Source of the DNA: Deltaproteobacteria bacterium
GTDB taxonomy: Bacteria > Desulfobacterota > GWC2-55-46 > S146-73
DNA: 13,319 bases
Assembly (NCBI GenBank): GCA_015492355.1
Contig: WGFF01000351.1
Coordinates: 1-13,319, forward strand
Direction of reading: 5' to 3'
The position numbers and the translations under genes are program-made. How positions within the stretch are numbered: the stretch's first letter is position 1; each line of letters begins with the position of its first letter. Below the pieces are notes generated by a model. The model was not told where the DNA came from. It saw nothing but the letters and a program-made list of their open reading frames with translations, and made no database searches. Shown here piece after piece: positions 1-7,483 of this stretch.

Positions 1-192
1 GAGTTGTTCTTACTTATGGGTGAGAATTATGTGGGTAACGAGAGTGTGGGGAGAAAGGTACATGCCATGAGAAAGAATCTTGAGATGAATCTTCTCGATG
101 GTGAGATGAACGACTTTATCAAAAGGCTATACGACTTTTTCATGGAAAACAGAATCGGAAGGGAATTTATAGTATACGGAGAGAGGGAATGA
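1..192 (+). CDS. 3' end of an unidentified gene (partial, open at the left edge)
   Basis: The reading frame is open from the first base and ends with TGA at 190-192, so this is the last 63 codons of a gene starting outside the window. The visible tail is charged and probably helical, with aromatic residues in a stretch reading RLYDFFMENRIGREF near the end. I recognise no motif and assign no function. The stop overlaps the ATG of the next gene (ATGA), which shows translational coupling, so this gene is probably part of the same glycan-related operon. A TTG at 4 and ATGs at 16 and 67 exist, but an independent short gene is less likely than a continuing one. Confidence 0.6.
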   Translation, partial: ELFLLMGENYVGNESVGRKVHAMRKNLEMNLLDGEMNDFIKRLYDFFMENRIGREFIVYGERE

Positions 193-1259
193 TAAGCCTT
201 GGGGAAAAGACCTTCATGCTTATAGGTGCGAGCAAGCCCAATGTACCTATAATAGAGATGGCACGTAGTATGGGCTACAGGGTGGTTGTAACAGATATCA
301 ATCCAGAGGCTGAAGGGTTAAAATATGGAGATTACAACTACAATGTATCGGCAAAGGATATTGAGACATTGGCAAAGATAGCTTTAAGGCATGGTGTATG
401 TTGTGCCTATTCTGGAACCGATATAAATTTGAGTGTTGGGGTTATAAATGAGACAATGGGCTTACAAGGGTTCCCTCTGATTATGGGACTTGCATCCGAG
501 TATAAACACATTTTTAGAAAAATTGCAGAGGGTGCTGGGATGCCACTTACACGTGGATATGTGGTATCGAATGAAAAGGAGGCTATGGATGCTTACAGAG
601 CCATTGGCAGAGGGAGTGTGGTTGTAAAGGCGGTTGATCTCGGAAGTAGTCTTGGGATTAAAAAGGTATCATCTGAAGACACTCTGCGTGATGCCATCAA
701 AGAGTGCGGTGAACTTACAGAAGAAAGAATACTTGTTGTAGAGGAATATATAGAAGGTTCGTCCCATGATGTGAATGGCCTTGTTGTGGAAGGAAGATTC
801 TATCCCTGCGGGATAGTGGACAGGGCATTTGTGGAAAAGGGAGAGTATTTTGTTCAAAGTGAGATAAGATGTCCCACCCTGCTGCCGAAGGAAGTCCAGA
901 GAGAGGCTTATTCCATAATGGAGCGGTTCTGCAAGTATCTCGACGTGCATACAAGCCCTGTAAAGGCAGATTTTCTTTTTGATGGAAAGAGGCTGTATCT
1001 ACTTGAGTTTGCGCCAAGGTTCCATGGGGAGATGGGGTTTCTCCATATTATCCCTGGTGCTATTAATATAAGGGCGATGGAGGCATATCTCAGATACAGG
1101 TATGATGGTGTGCTGGATGAGTCACTGCTTGAGGAGAGGATAATTGATAGGGCACTGTGTAGAGCACGGATAAAGGGCGGTGAAAGGAGTAACTATGATG
1201 TAAGATGCTATACCATATCATTCGAAAAAAAAGAGCCCATTGAGGTCAATATAAGATGA
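189..1259 (+). CDS. ATP-grasp family carboxylate-amine/thiol ligase-like protein
   Basis: This 356-residue protein has the layout of the ATP-grasp superfamily (CarB/D-Ala-D-Ala ligase-like). Residues 8-95 form a Rossmann-like pre-ATP-grasp domain starting with FMLIGASKP. The ATP-grasp core spans about 105-300: the nucleotide-binding strand and Gly-rich loop VVVKAVDLGSSLGIKKV at 144-160, the adenine-binding strand ILVVEEYIEG at 181-190, and the metal-binding E-x-x-x-R of LEFAPRFHG at 272-280. Members activate a carboxylate as acyl phosphate and couple it to an amine or thiol; the substrates here cannot be read from sequence. The start ATG overlaps the previous stop, with GA-rich Shine-Dalgarno bases at 179-186. 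It has no signal peptide and is cytosolic. An A8 run at 1225-1232 lies near the 3' end. A role in making or decorating the flagellin glycan is inferred from the operon only. Confidence 0.85.
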   Translation: MISLGEKTFMLIGASKPNVPIIEMARSMGYRVVVTDINPEAEGLKYGDYNYNVSAKDIETLAKIALRHGVCCAYSGTDINLSVGVINETMGLQGFPLIMGLASEYKHIFRKIAEGAGMPLTRGYVVSNEKEAMDAYRAIGRGSVVVKAVDLGSSLGIKKVSSEDTLRDAIKECGELTEERILVVEEYIEGSSHDVNGLVVEGRFYPCGIVDRAFVEKGEYFVQSEIRCPTLLPKEVQREAYSIMERFCKYLDVHTSPVKADFLFDGKRLYLLEFAPRFHGEMGFLHIIPGAINIRAMEAYLRYRYDGVLDESLLEERIIDRALCRARIKGGERSNYDVRCYTISFEKKEPIEVNIR

Positions 1260-2236
1260 ACGAATACAATAGATACAAGGAATACCTTTCAAGGTATTTA
1301 AGGGAAAATCTCAGATATCCACGCTCTATATTCATAGAGGTTACACCGTTATGTAATCTGAGGTGTGTGTTCTGTCCGTGTTACATAGAGGGGGAGGAGG
1401 TTACAGAAAGTCGTAATACCAGATATATGAGCCTCGATAGCTTCAAGAGGATTATAGATCACATATACGGCAGGTTCAACTTTCAGATATGCTTTACCTA
1501 TAGCGGTGAGCCTCTGATGAATAAGGATATATTCAAGATGGTGCGTTATCTCAGTGAACATGAGATACCTGTAGTAATACATAGTAATGCAATGTTACTA
1601 ACACCTGCAAGGATAGAGGAGATGATTGAGTCAGGACTCGACAGATTCATAGTATCTTTCGACGGCGCAACAAAAAAGACCTACGAGGATGTAAGAAGGG
1701 GAGGTGACTTCGACAGGGTTGTGAATAACATACGGTGTCTGGTGGAGAGAAGAAAGGAGGCCGGACTGACAAAACCATTCGTTGAGATGCAATTTGTTGT
1801 TACGAGTAAGAATAGAGACGAGATACCGCTCTTTAGAAGATTATGCGAGGATATAGGGGTAGACAACGGATATACAAAGACCCTGCTCGTCTTCCAGGAC
1901 ACTGACAACATAGAATATATAGAAGAGGTAAAAGAATATTTCGTAGAGGATGATGTTGCAAGATACAAGAGGACAGACGATGGAAGGCTTATACTCAAGG
2001 ATATGGGCACATGTCCAGAGATACAGAATTGTGTAATAACAGTCGATGGAGATGTAGTTATATGTTGTTTTGATGTCCACGGCAAGTACAGGTTCGGTAA
2101 TTGTATAGAGAAGGGACTGGATAGTATATGGGATAGTAGAGAATACGTGAGGTTTCGTAAAAATGTTATGAACAGAAGGATGCTCAATATATGTAAGTTC
2201 TGCAATACATCGACACACATAACAAAGAAGGTTTAA
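1256..2236 (+). CDS. Radical SAM enzyme with SPASM-type C-terminal cluster domain
   Basis: This 326-residue protein carries the radical SAM signature C33-NLR-C37-VF-C40, which binds the [4Fe-4S] cluster that cleaves S-adenosylmethionine. It also has the GGEP-like motif SGEPLM at 83-88 and a strand/loop IVSFDGA at 132-138. The C-terminal third is cysteine-rich (C253, C259, C270, C271, C283, C313, C316), with a VDGDVVICC segment and a later ICKFC, the pattern of SPASM auxiliary clusters. Relatives include peptide-modifying maturases and enzymes such as the BtrN dehydrogenase. Similar proteins are also common in polysaccharide clusters, where a sugar is the likely substrate. The start overlaps the upstream stop by ATGA and has GAGG at 1242-1245. 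The gene sits between an ATP-grasp ligase and a second radical SAM gene. The family call is firm; the reaction is unknown. Confidence 0.92.
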   Translation: MNEYNRYKEYLSRYLRENLRYPRSIFIEVTPLCNLRCVFCPCYIEGEEVTESRNTRYMSLDSFKRIIDHIYGRFNFQICFTYSGEPLMNKDIFKMVRYLSEHEIPVVIHSNAMLLTPARIEEMIESGLDRFIVSFDGATKKTYEDVRRGGDFDRVVNNIRCLVERRKEAGLTKPFVEMQFVVTSKNRDEIPLFRRLCEDIGVDNGYTKTLLVFQDTDNIEYIEEVKEYFVEDDVARYKRTDDGRLILKDMGTCPEIQNCVITVDGDVVICCFDVHGKYRFGNCIEKGLDSIWDSREYVRFRKNVMNRRMLNICKFCNTSTHITKKV

Positions 2237-2241
2237 CTGTT

Positions 2242-3735
2242 ATGAAAAGGATTATGCTCATAGAGCCTCCGCAATTGAGGGATCGCTCTGAGGTGAGGGG
2301 AGAGCTGGACCTTGAGCCACCTCTTGGACTCATCTACATGGCTACTGTTCTGAAAGAGGCTGGGTACGATGTTCAGGTACTCGATTGTTTCCAGAGAGGA
2401 TATGATGAAAGAACGGTTTATAACAGGAAGAAGATCAGAGTAGGTCTGGGAGATGATGAGATAGTAAAAAGGATAGAGGATTTTAAGCCCCACATTGTGG
2501 GGGTGAGTTGTATATTCTTTTTCAATCACAAGATGGCTCACCATGTATGTAGACTCGTAAAGGAGACCGATCCAGGTATAACGACCGTGATGGGTGGAAT
2601 ATATCCCACAGTGTTCCATGAAGATGTGCTGAGGGATGGGTATGTAGATGTGGTCGTAAGGAATGAAGGGGAACGCAGTATGCTCCAGGTAGCCAGAGAG
2701 GGTATCAGGAGTGGTGTTGTTCAGAATCCCTACATTGAAGACCTTGATGAACTGCCCATACCGGATAGGGATTTTATAAATATCGATAACTATCAGCGTA
2801 AGGGCTTTGGCATGACCTCTGGCAGAAGATTTACCACAGTTCTGACATCACGTGGATGTCCCTTCAGGTGTTCCTTCTGCTCTGCCCATAATATGTGGGG
2901 CAGAAATACAAGATTCAGAAGCGCAGAAAATGTACTCGATGAAATAGCAATGCTTAAGGACAGATACAACATAGAGGAGATACATTTTATAGATGAAAAC
3001 ATCAGTCTTAAGAGGGAACGATTCATGAAGATAGTAAAGGGGCTGGGACAACTCGGTATCAAATGGACCACCCCAAATGGTATTGCATTGTTTACCCTCA
3101 GGAAGGAAGATATCAGGACGATGGCTGAAAACGGCTGTTACAGTCTTGCAATGGCATACGAATCTGGGAATCAGGATGTTCTGAAGAGAATAGTCCGCAA
3201 ACCTTTAAATCTCAGGAAGGCAAAGGAACTAACTGATGAGGTGAAAAAACGGGGAATAAAGACCAGGGGTTTTTTTATAATAGGCTTTCCTGGGGAGACA
3301 AAGGAGGATATACTGGATACCATAAGATACGCAAACGACCTTGGGCTTGATATGGTTGGAATGAATACATTAAGACCCTATCCTGCTACAGATGTATACA
3401 GGGAGGGAATAGAGACAGGTGCCATAAAGGAACTGCGTATAGAAGACCTTACCACTCACGGTGCGGTTATCAGAACAAAGGAGTTTTCTCCTCGATGGAT
3501 AAAGTGCATTATCGAGGCGGATAGATTCGTAGCACTGGGGCGCAAAAAGGTAAAACCACTCAAGACACTTCTTAAGGAGGTATTTACAAGGAATGGTATA
3601 TGGGGATTCTATGTACTTTTACTGGCTTTAAGATATCAGAAACGCTTTGGAGGAATCAAGAACAAGGGGGATAGAAGATGCCCGCAGAAAGAGAACTCGC
3701 TGAGAAGGCACGTGAGATTAGAAAATATATCATAA
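2242..3735 (+). CDS. B12-binding-type radical SAM enzyme (COG1032-like)
   Basis: This 497-residue protein has the B12-binding/radical SAM two-domain layout. Residues 1-160 form a cobalamin-binding-like Rossmann domain containing PPLGLIYMA at 26-34 and GGIYPT at 118-123. I do not see the DxHxxG base-off cobalamin motif, so any cobalamin would bind differently or not at all. The radical SAM core starts at SRGCPFRCSFC (C206, C210, C213) and runs to about 400. Family members methylate unactivated carbons or rearrange rings. The start has AAGAAGG at 2225-2231, inside the end of the previous gene. The 3' end is odd: it overlaps the transketolase gene by 58 bases, and its last ~20 residues are a basic tail read out of frame over that gene. 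One extra G in the G5 run at 3666-3670 would end the protein at 477 residues, directly before the next ATG. Confidence 0.9.
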   Translation: MKRIMLIEPPQLRDRSEVRGELDLEPPLGLIYMATVLKEAGYDVQVLDCFQRGYDERTVYNRKKIRVGLGDDEIVKRIEDFKPHIVGVSCIFFFNHKMAHHVCRLVKETDPGITTVMGGIYPTVFHEDVLRDGYVDVVVRNEGERSMLQVAREGIRSGVVQNPYIEDLDELPIPDRDFINIDNYQRKGFGMTSGRRFTTVLTSRGCPFRCSFCSAHNMWGRNTRFRSAENVLDEIAMLKDRYNIEEIHFIDENISLKRERFMKIVKGLGQLGIKWTTPNGIALFTLRKEDIRTMAENGCYSLAMAYESGNQDVLKRIVRKPLNLRKAKELTDEVKKRGIKTRGFFIIGFPGETKEDILDTIRYANDLGLDMVGMNTLRPYPATDVYREGIETGAIKELRIEDLTTHGAVIRTKEFSPRWIKCIIEADRFVALGRKKVKPLKTLLKEVFTRNGIWGFYVLLLALRYQKRFGGIKNKGDRRCPQKENSLRRHVRLENIS

Positions 3736-4511
3736 CCATGAACTGTTATGCTGGATCAGGGCATCCTGGTGGTGCCCTTTCAGCGGTTGAGTTGATTACC
3801 TATCTATTTCACAGAGAGATGAATTTTTCAGTGGATAATTTTAAGGACCCTGGAAGGGATAGATTTATACTTTCAAAAGGGCATGCCTGTATGGCTCTCT
3901 ATGCGGTACTCGCTCAAAAGGGTTTTTTTGATATCAAAGAGTTCAAGAGATTGAGACATATAGATGCGATGCTTCAGGGCCACCCTGATAGACTCAAGAC
4001 CCCAGGTGTTGAGTTCAACTCTGGTTCACTCGGACAGGGTTTTTCCTTTGCACTCGGTTGTGCCCTTGGTGGAAGACTTGCAGGCTATGATTTCAGGGTA
4101 TACGTACTTCTGGGCGATGGGGAGCTTAACGAGGGGCAGATATGGGAGGGAATGATGTTTGGCTCCCATCACAGACTCGATAACCTTGTGGCAGTGGTGG
4201 ACTACAATAAACTTCAGAGTGATGATCTCTGCGAGAATGTGACTTCTTTAGAGCCACTTGTGGATAAGTTCAAGGCGTTTGGATGGTATGTTATGGAGAT
4301 AGATGGACACGATTTTGGTGATATAGCCAGTGCATTTGGTAGAGCCCGTATGATAAAGGGCAGACCATCTATTGTAGTTGCCCATACGGTAAAAGGTAAG
4401 GGTATATCCTTTATGGAAGGTAATCCCAGATGGCACGGAAGCCTTGCCCCAAGAGGGGAGGACAGGGTACGTGCCCTCAGGGAATGTGGCGGTGAGGAGT
4501 TAGAACTATGA
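3678..4511 (+). CDS. Split transketolase, N-terminal (TPP-binding) subunit
   Basis: At 277 residues this is the length of the separate N-terminal half found in split transketolases. Visible motifs are GSGHPGG at 26-32, SKGHA at 66-70, GSLGQGFS at 116-123, and the thiamine diphosphate/Mg motif starting G146-D147-G148 and ending in the DYN around N177. With the C-terminal subunit it would transfer a two-carbon ketol unit between sugar substrates. The ATG at 3678 is chosen because it has AAGGGGG at 3664-3670 and keeps the usual N-terminal helix before GSGHPGG. The next ATG at 3738 would remove that helix. A housekeeping role is possible, but location inside a glycan/flagellin operon suggests a dedicated sugar-building role, as for other split transketolases such as the apulose-4-phosphate enzymes. 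The stop overlaps the next start by ATGA. Confidence 0.93.
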   Translation: MPAERELAEKAREIRKYIITMNCYAGSGHPGGALSAVELITYLFHREMNFSVDNFKDPGRDRFILSKGHACMALYAVLAQKGFFDIKEFKRLRHIDAMLQGHPDRLKTPGVEFNSGSLGQGFSFALGCALGGRLAGYDFRVYVLLGDGELNEGQIWEGMMFGSHHRLDNLVAVVDYNKLQSDDLCENVTSLEPLVDKFKAFGWYVMEIDGHDFGDIASAFGRARMIKGRPSIVVAHTVKGKGISFMEGNPRWHGSLAPRGEDRVRALRECGGEELEL

Positions 4512-5470
4512 GGACCATGAGGGATGCCTTTGGTGAGGCACTCGTTGAGCTGGCACAGGAAAGGACAGATTTTGTTGTGCTCGATGCGGATGTGGCTGGT
4601 GGTACAGGTACCGCCAGTTTCAGGGACGCCTTCCCTGAACGTTTCATACAGTGCGGTATAGCAGAGCAGAACATGATCTCTGTGGCAGCAGGGCTTTCTA
4701 CAGCCGGTATAATACCCATAGTTACATGCTATGCAGTATTTGCATCCATGCGTGCGGTAGAACAGGCAAGGAACTCCATTGCCTATCCGAGATTCAATGT
4801 AAAGGTGGTTGCAAGTCACCTTGGGATCGATGTTGGTCCTGATGGACCAACCCATCAGGCAATAGAGGATATTGCTATATACAGGGCGATACCAAATTTC
4901 AAGATAGTATCTCCAGCAGACCCCTATGAACTTAAAAAGGCGCTCCCTGTTGTTCTGGATACAGAGGGACCTGTGTATATGCGCACCGGGAGGAGTCCTG
5001 TACCAGAAATCTTTGACGAGAATGTAAGGTTCGTTCTGGGAGAGGGGGGTATATTGGCTGAAGGTACAGATGCAACTATAATTGCAGTAGGTGTTATGGT
5101 TCACAGGGCCCTTAAGGCAGCTGAAAGACTCTATAAAGAAGGCATATCCTGCAGGGTTGTGAACATGTCCACACTCAAGCCCATAGATAAAGAGATCATT
5201 GTAGACTCAGCCCTCAAGACAGGTGCTATAGTAACAGCAGAGGATCATAACATCATGGGTGGACTCGGCTCTGCGGTTGCAGAGGTGGTTGTGGAGAACT
5301 GCCCTGTGGCGATGAAGATGGTGGGTATAAATGACAGATTCGCAGAATCAGGTGAGCCGGAGGCTCTAGCTATAAAGTATGGACTCCATGATAAGGCTAT
5401 TGAAGAGGCTGTCAAGATAGTTTTAAGACAAAAAAAGAGGGGTAAGGGTAAGATAGCATCCTTGGGATAG
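4508..5470 (+). CDS. Split transketolase, C-terminal subunit
   Basis: This 320-residue protein is the matching C-terminal half, with pyrimidine-binding and C-terminal domains. The catalytic glutamate lies in GIAEQN (E53), which activates the thiamine cofactor. A conserved loop GPDGPTHQ at 110-117 contains H116, and a strand VYMRTGRSPVP lies at 156-166. The C-terminal regulatory-like domain contains TAEDHNIMGGLG at 243-254. The start ATG overlaps the upstream stop by four bases and has GAGGAG at 4494-4499, so the two subunits should be made in equal amounts. The basic tail (KKRGKGK) is short and probably unstructured. A G6 run lies at 5044-5049. I consider the enzyme intact, since every expected catalytic landmark is present; the donor and acceptor sugars are unknown. 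Confidence 0.93.
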   Translation: MRTMRDAFGEALVELAQERTDFVVLDADVAGGTGTASFRDAFPERFIQCGIAEQNMISVAAGLSTAGIIPIVTCYAVFASMRAVEQARNSIAYPRFNVKVVASHLGIDVGPDGPTHQAIEDIAIYRAIPNFKIVSPADPYELKKALPVVLDTEGPVYMRTGRSPVPEIFDENVRFVLGEGGILAEGTDATIIAVGVMVHRALKAAERLYKEGISCRVVNMSTLKPIDKEIIVDSALKTGAIVTAEDHNIMGGLGSAVAEVVVENCPVAMKMVGINDRFAESGEPEALAIKYGLHDKAIEEAVKIVLRQKKRGKGKIASLG

Positions 5471-5494
5471 AGTGGGTTTACAGGGGGATGTAGT

Positions 5495-6247
5495 ATGGCA
5501 CACTTGAAAGGTAGGGTTGCACTGGTTACCGGAGGTAGTAGAGGTATCGGCAGAGTCATATCTACTGTTCTGGCTCGTGAAGGTGCCTCTGTGGTGCTTA
5601 CATACAGGGAAAAGAGCGCCCTTGCCGAAGGTGTTGTGAAAGAGATAGTTTCAAAAGGGGGTAATGCAATGGCTCTGTGCATGCGCATGGAGGAGCGTAG
5701 TAGTATAAGGCAGACTATAGATATAGTAAGATCTGAGCTGGGCTATGTGGATATACTCGTCAACAATGCAGCCATTGCACAGGAAAAATCCTTCGATACC
5801 ATTACGGATGAGGACTGGGACAGGATGATGACCGTGAATTTGCGTGGTCCTTTTATATGCTGTCAGGAGATATTGCCTGATATGGTGAGTAGAGGATGGG
5901 GAAGGATTATAAATATATCATCCATAGGTGGACAATGGGGTGGTGTCAACCAGATACATTATGCGGTCTCGAAGGCTGGACTTATAGGGCTAACAAGATC
6001 CCTTGCCAGTGTCTACAGTAGATACGGTATAACGATTAATGCAGTGGCTCCTGGGCTGGTTGGTACAGGTATGGCAGAGGCTGAACTCAAAAGACCTGAT
6101 GGACAGGACAAGGTGCGCCAGATTCCTGCTGGAAGGATAGCAACCCCTGAGGAGGTGGCTGAGGTGGTACTGTTCCTTGCAGGCAACTCTGCAGGTTATA
6201 TTACAGGGCAGACTATAAACGTAAACGGTGGGATGTATTTTGGATGA
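5495..6247 (+). CDS. Short-chain dehydrogenase/reductase (FabG-like)
   Basis: This 250-residue protein is a classical SDR of full family length. It has the dinucleotide-binding TGGSRGIG at 12-19, NNAA at 90-93, the active-site serine region ISS at 141-143, and the catalytic Y156-x-x-x-K160. After PG at 186-187 comes a substrate loop, and the C-terminus ends in a GQTINVNGG segment typical of FabG-like proteins. A Thr/Ser/Arg-rich turn near TYREKS suggests possible NADP(H) preference, which is weak evidence. AGGGGGA at 5482-5488 supports the ATG at 5495; the ATG at 5488 is followed at once by a stop. It could be FabG for fatty acids, but its place directly after split transketolase genes suggests reduction or oxidation of a keto-sugar made by that enzyme. 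The stop overlaps the next ATG by four bases. Confidence 0.92.
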   Translation: MAHLKGRVALVTGGSRGIGRVISTVLAREGASVVLTYREKSALAEGVVKEIVSKGGNAMALCMRMEERSSIRQTIDIVRSELGYVDILVNNAAIAQEKSFDTITDEDWDRMMTVNLRGPFICCQEILPDMVSRGWGRIINISSIGGQWGGVNQIHYAVSKAGLIGLTRSLASVYSRYGITINAVAPGLVGTGMAEAELKRPDGQDKVRQIPAGRIATPEEVAEVVLFLAGNSAGYITGQTINVNGGMYFG

Positions 6248-7464
6248 GGACACTCTGGATAGTAAGTGGTGGTATAGAGGCCCTTCCTGGTATAAGGCGT
6301 GCAAAGAAGATGGGGCTTTATGTGGTTGTGAGTGATAGAGACCCTGATGCCCCAGGTTTTCAAGAGGCTGACGACAGGGTTGTTGTGGATACATACGATG
6401 TTGGCGGGACTGTGGATGTAGCCAAAAAGTATCATCGCAGTGTACGTCCTATAGATGGTGTTATGTGTATAGCATCTGATGTACCCCTTACAGTGGCAGC
6501 AGTGGCAGAGGAGCTGGGATTGCCAGGCATACCCGTTGAGACAGCCCGTATGGCTATGGACAAACTCGCTATGAAGGAGCATTTTGTTGAGTCAGGTATA
6601 CCTGTACCGTGGTTCAGCCCGGTTGAGTCTCCAGCACACCTTGAGGATATAGTGCGGAAAAGAGGGCTTCCCCTTGTGCTCAAACCCGTTGACAGCCGTG
6701 GTGCAAGGGGGGTTTTGAGGCTCATCCCTGGGGTTGACCTACACTGGGCATACCATTATTCCCGTACATATTCACCAACAGGACGTGTGATGGTGGAAGA
6801 GTTCCTTGAGGGGCAACAGATAAGCACAGAGTCTGTGATCCTTAACGGTCATACCTTTACACCGGGTTTTTCTGATAGAAACTACGAATACCTCGAACGT
6901 TTTGCCCCATATATCATAGAAAACGGTGGACAACAGCCCTCTGGGCTCTCTGAGGATGAGATGCATTCTGTAAGCCTACTTGCCGAGAATGCAGGACGTA
7001 ATCTGGGGGTGAAGCGTGGCACTGTAAAAGGTGACATCGTTCTTACAGGGGATGGGCCAAGGGTCATAGAGATGGCTACAAGGCTCTCTGGTGGATGGTT
7101 TGCAACGGACCAGATACCCCTGGCAACAGGCGTTGATATGGTAGGCATAGCAATAAAGATAGCCCTTGGTGATGAGGTCACAGAAGAAGAACTCAGAGTG
7201 AACGGTAGAAAGGGAGTTGCCATAAGATATTTCTTTCCAGAGCCTGGCAGGGTGGTATCAATAAAGGGAAAGGAAAGATCCTCCTGTGTACCATGGATAC
7301 ACAGGCTTGGCTTTTTTGTGAAACCTGGTGATATTGTAGAACCTGTTACCGACCATACCAAACGTGCTGGATTTGTAATAACCGAGGGAAGAACCAGTCA
7401 GGAGGCGGTCAAAAGGGCAGAGGAGGTTATTGATTCAATACATATTGAAACAGTACCTGTATGA
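6244..7464 (+). CDS. ATP-grasp ligase with L-amino-acid-ligase-like C-terminal domain
   Basis: This 406-residue protein is a second, clearly different ATP-grasp member. Residues 1-100 form the pre-ATP-grasp domain (WIVSGG near the start). The core shows LVLKPVDSRGARGV at 144-157 (K147 candidate ATP ligand), a VEEFLEG strand at 184-190, and the metal-binding segment IEMATRLSGG at 275-284 (E276, R280). The last ~85 residues, with PGDIVEPV and RAGFVITEGRTSQEA, resemble the C-terminal domain of L-amino acid ligases of the BacD type. These join two amino acids or an amino acid and an amine through an acyl phosphate. I infer it amidates an amino sugar or a carboxylate in the glycan. The ATG overlaps the SDR stop, with GGTGGG at 6227-6232. 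A G6 run sits at 6707-6712. It is probably active. Confidence 0.87.
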   Translation: MRTLWIVSGGIEALPGIRRAKKMGLYVVVSDRDPDAPGFQEADDRVVVDTYDVGGTVDVAKKYHRSVRPIDGVMCIASDVPLTVAAVAEELGLPGIPVETARMAMDKLAMKEHFVESGIPVPWFSPVESPAHLEDIVRKRGLPLVLKPVDSRGARGVLRLIPGVDLHWAYHYSRTYSPTGRVMVEEFLEGQQISTESVILNGHTFTPGFSDRNYEYLERFAPYIIENGGQQPSGLSEDEMHSVSLLAENAGRNLGVKRGTVKGDIVLTGDGPRVIEMATRLSGGWFATDQIPLATGVDMVGIAIKIALGDEVTEEELRVNGRKGVAIRYFFPEPGRVVSIKGKERSSCVPWIHRLGFFVKPGDIVEPVTDHTKRAGFVITEGRTSQEAVKRAEEVIDSIHIETVPV

Positions 7465-7483
7465 ACCTTTAGAGGGATTTTAG

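Noticed and set aside
1225..1232. A8 run in the first ATP-grasp gene as a phase-variation or frameshift site
   Set aside because: A slip would change only the last ~10 residues beyond the catalytic core, so little effect is expected; natural Lys codons explain it.
1681..2220. Long minus-strand frames such as 1681-2220, 4214-5104, 6882-7361 and 10260-10940
   Set aside because: They lie opposite strongly recognised genes, have no matching families or start-site signals, and arise from codon bias on the plus strand.
5495..6247. Calling the SDR fabG of fatty acid synthesis
   Set aside because: FabG-like motifs are shared by many SDRs and no acyl carrier protein or other fab gene is nearby; the glycan context fits better.
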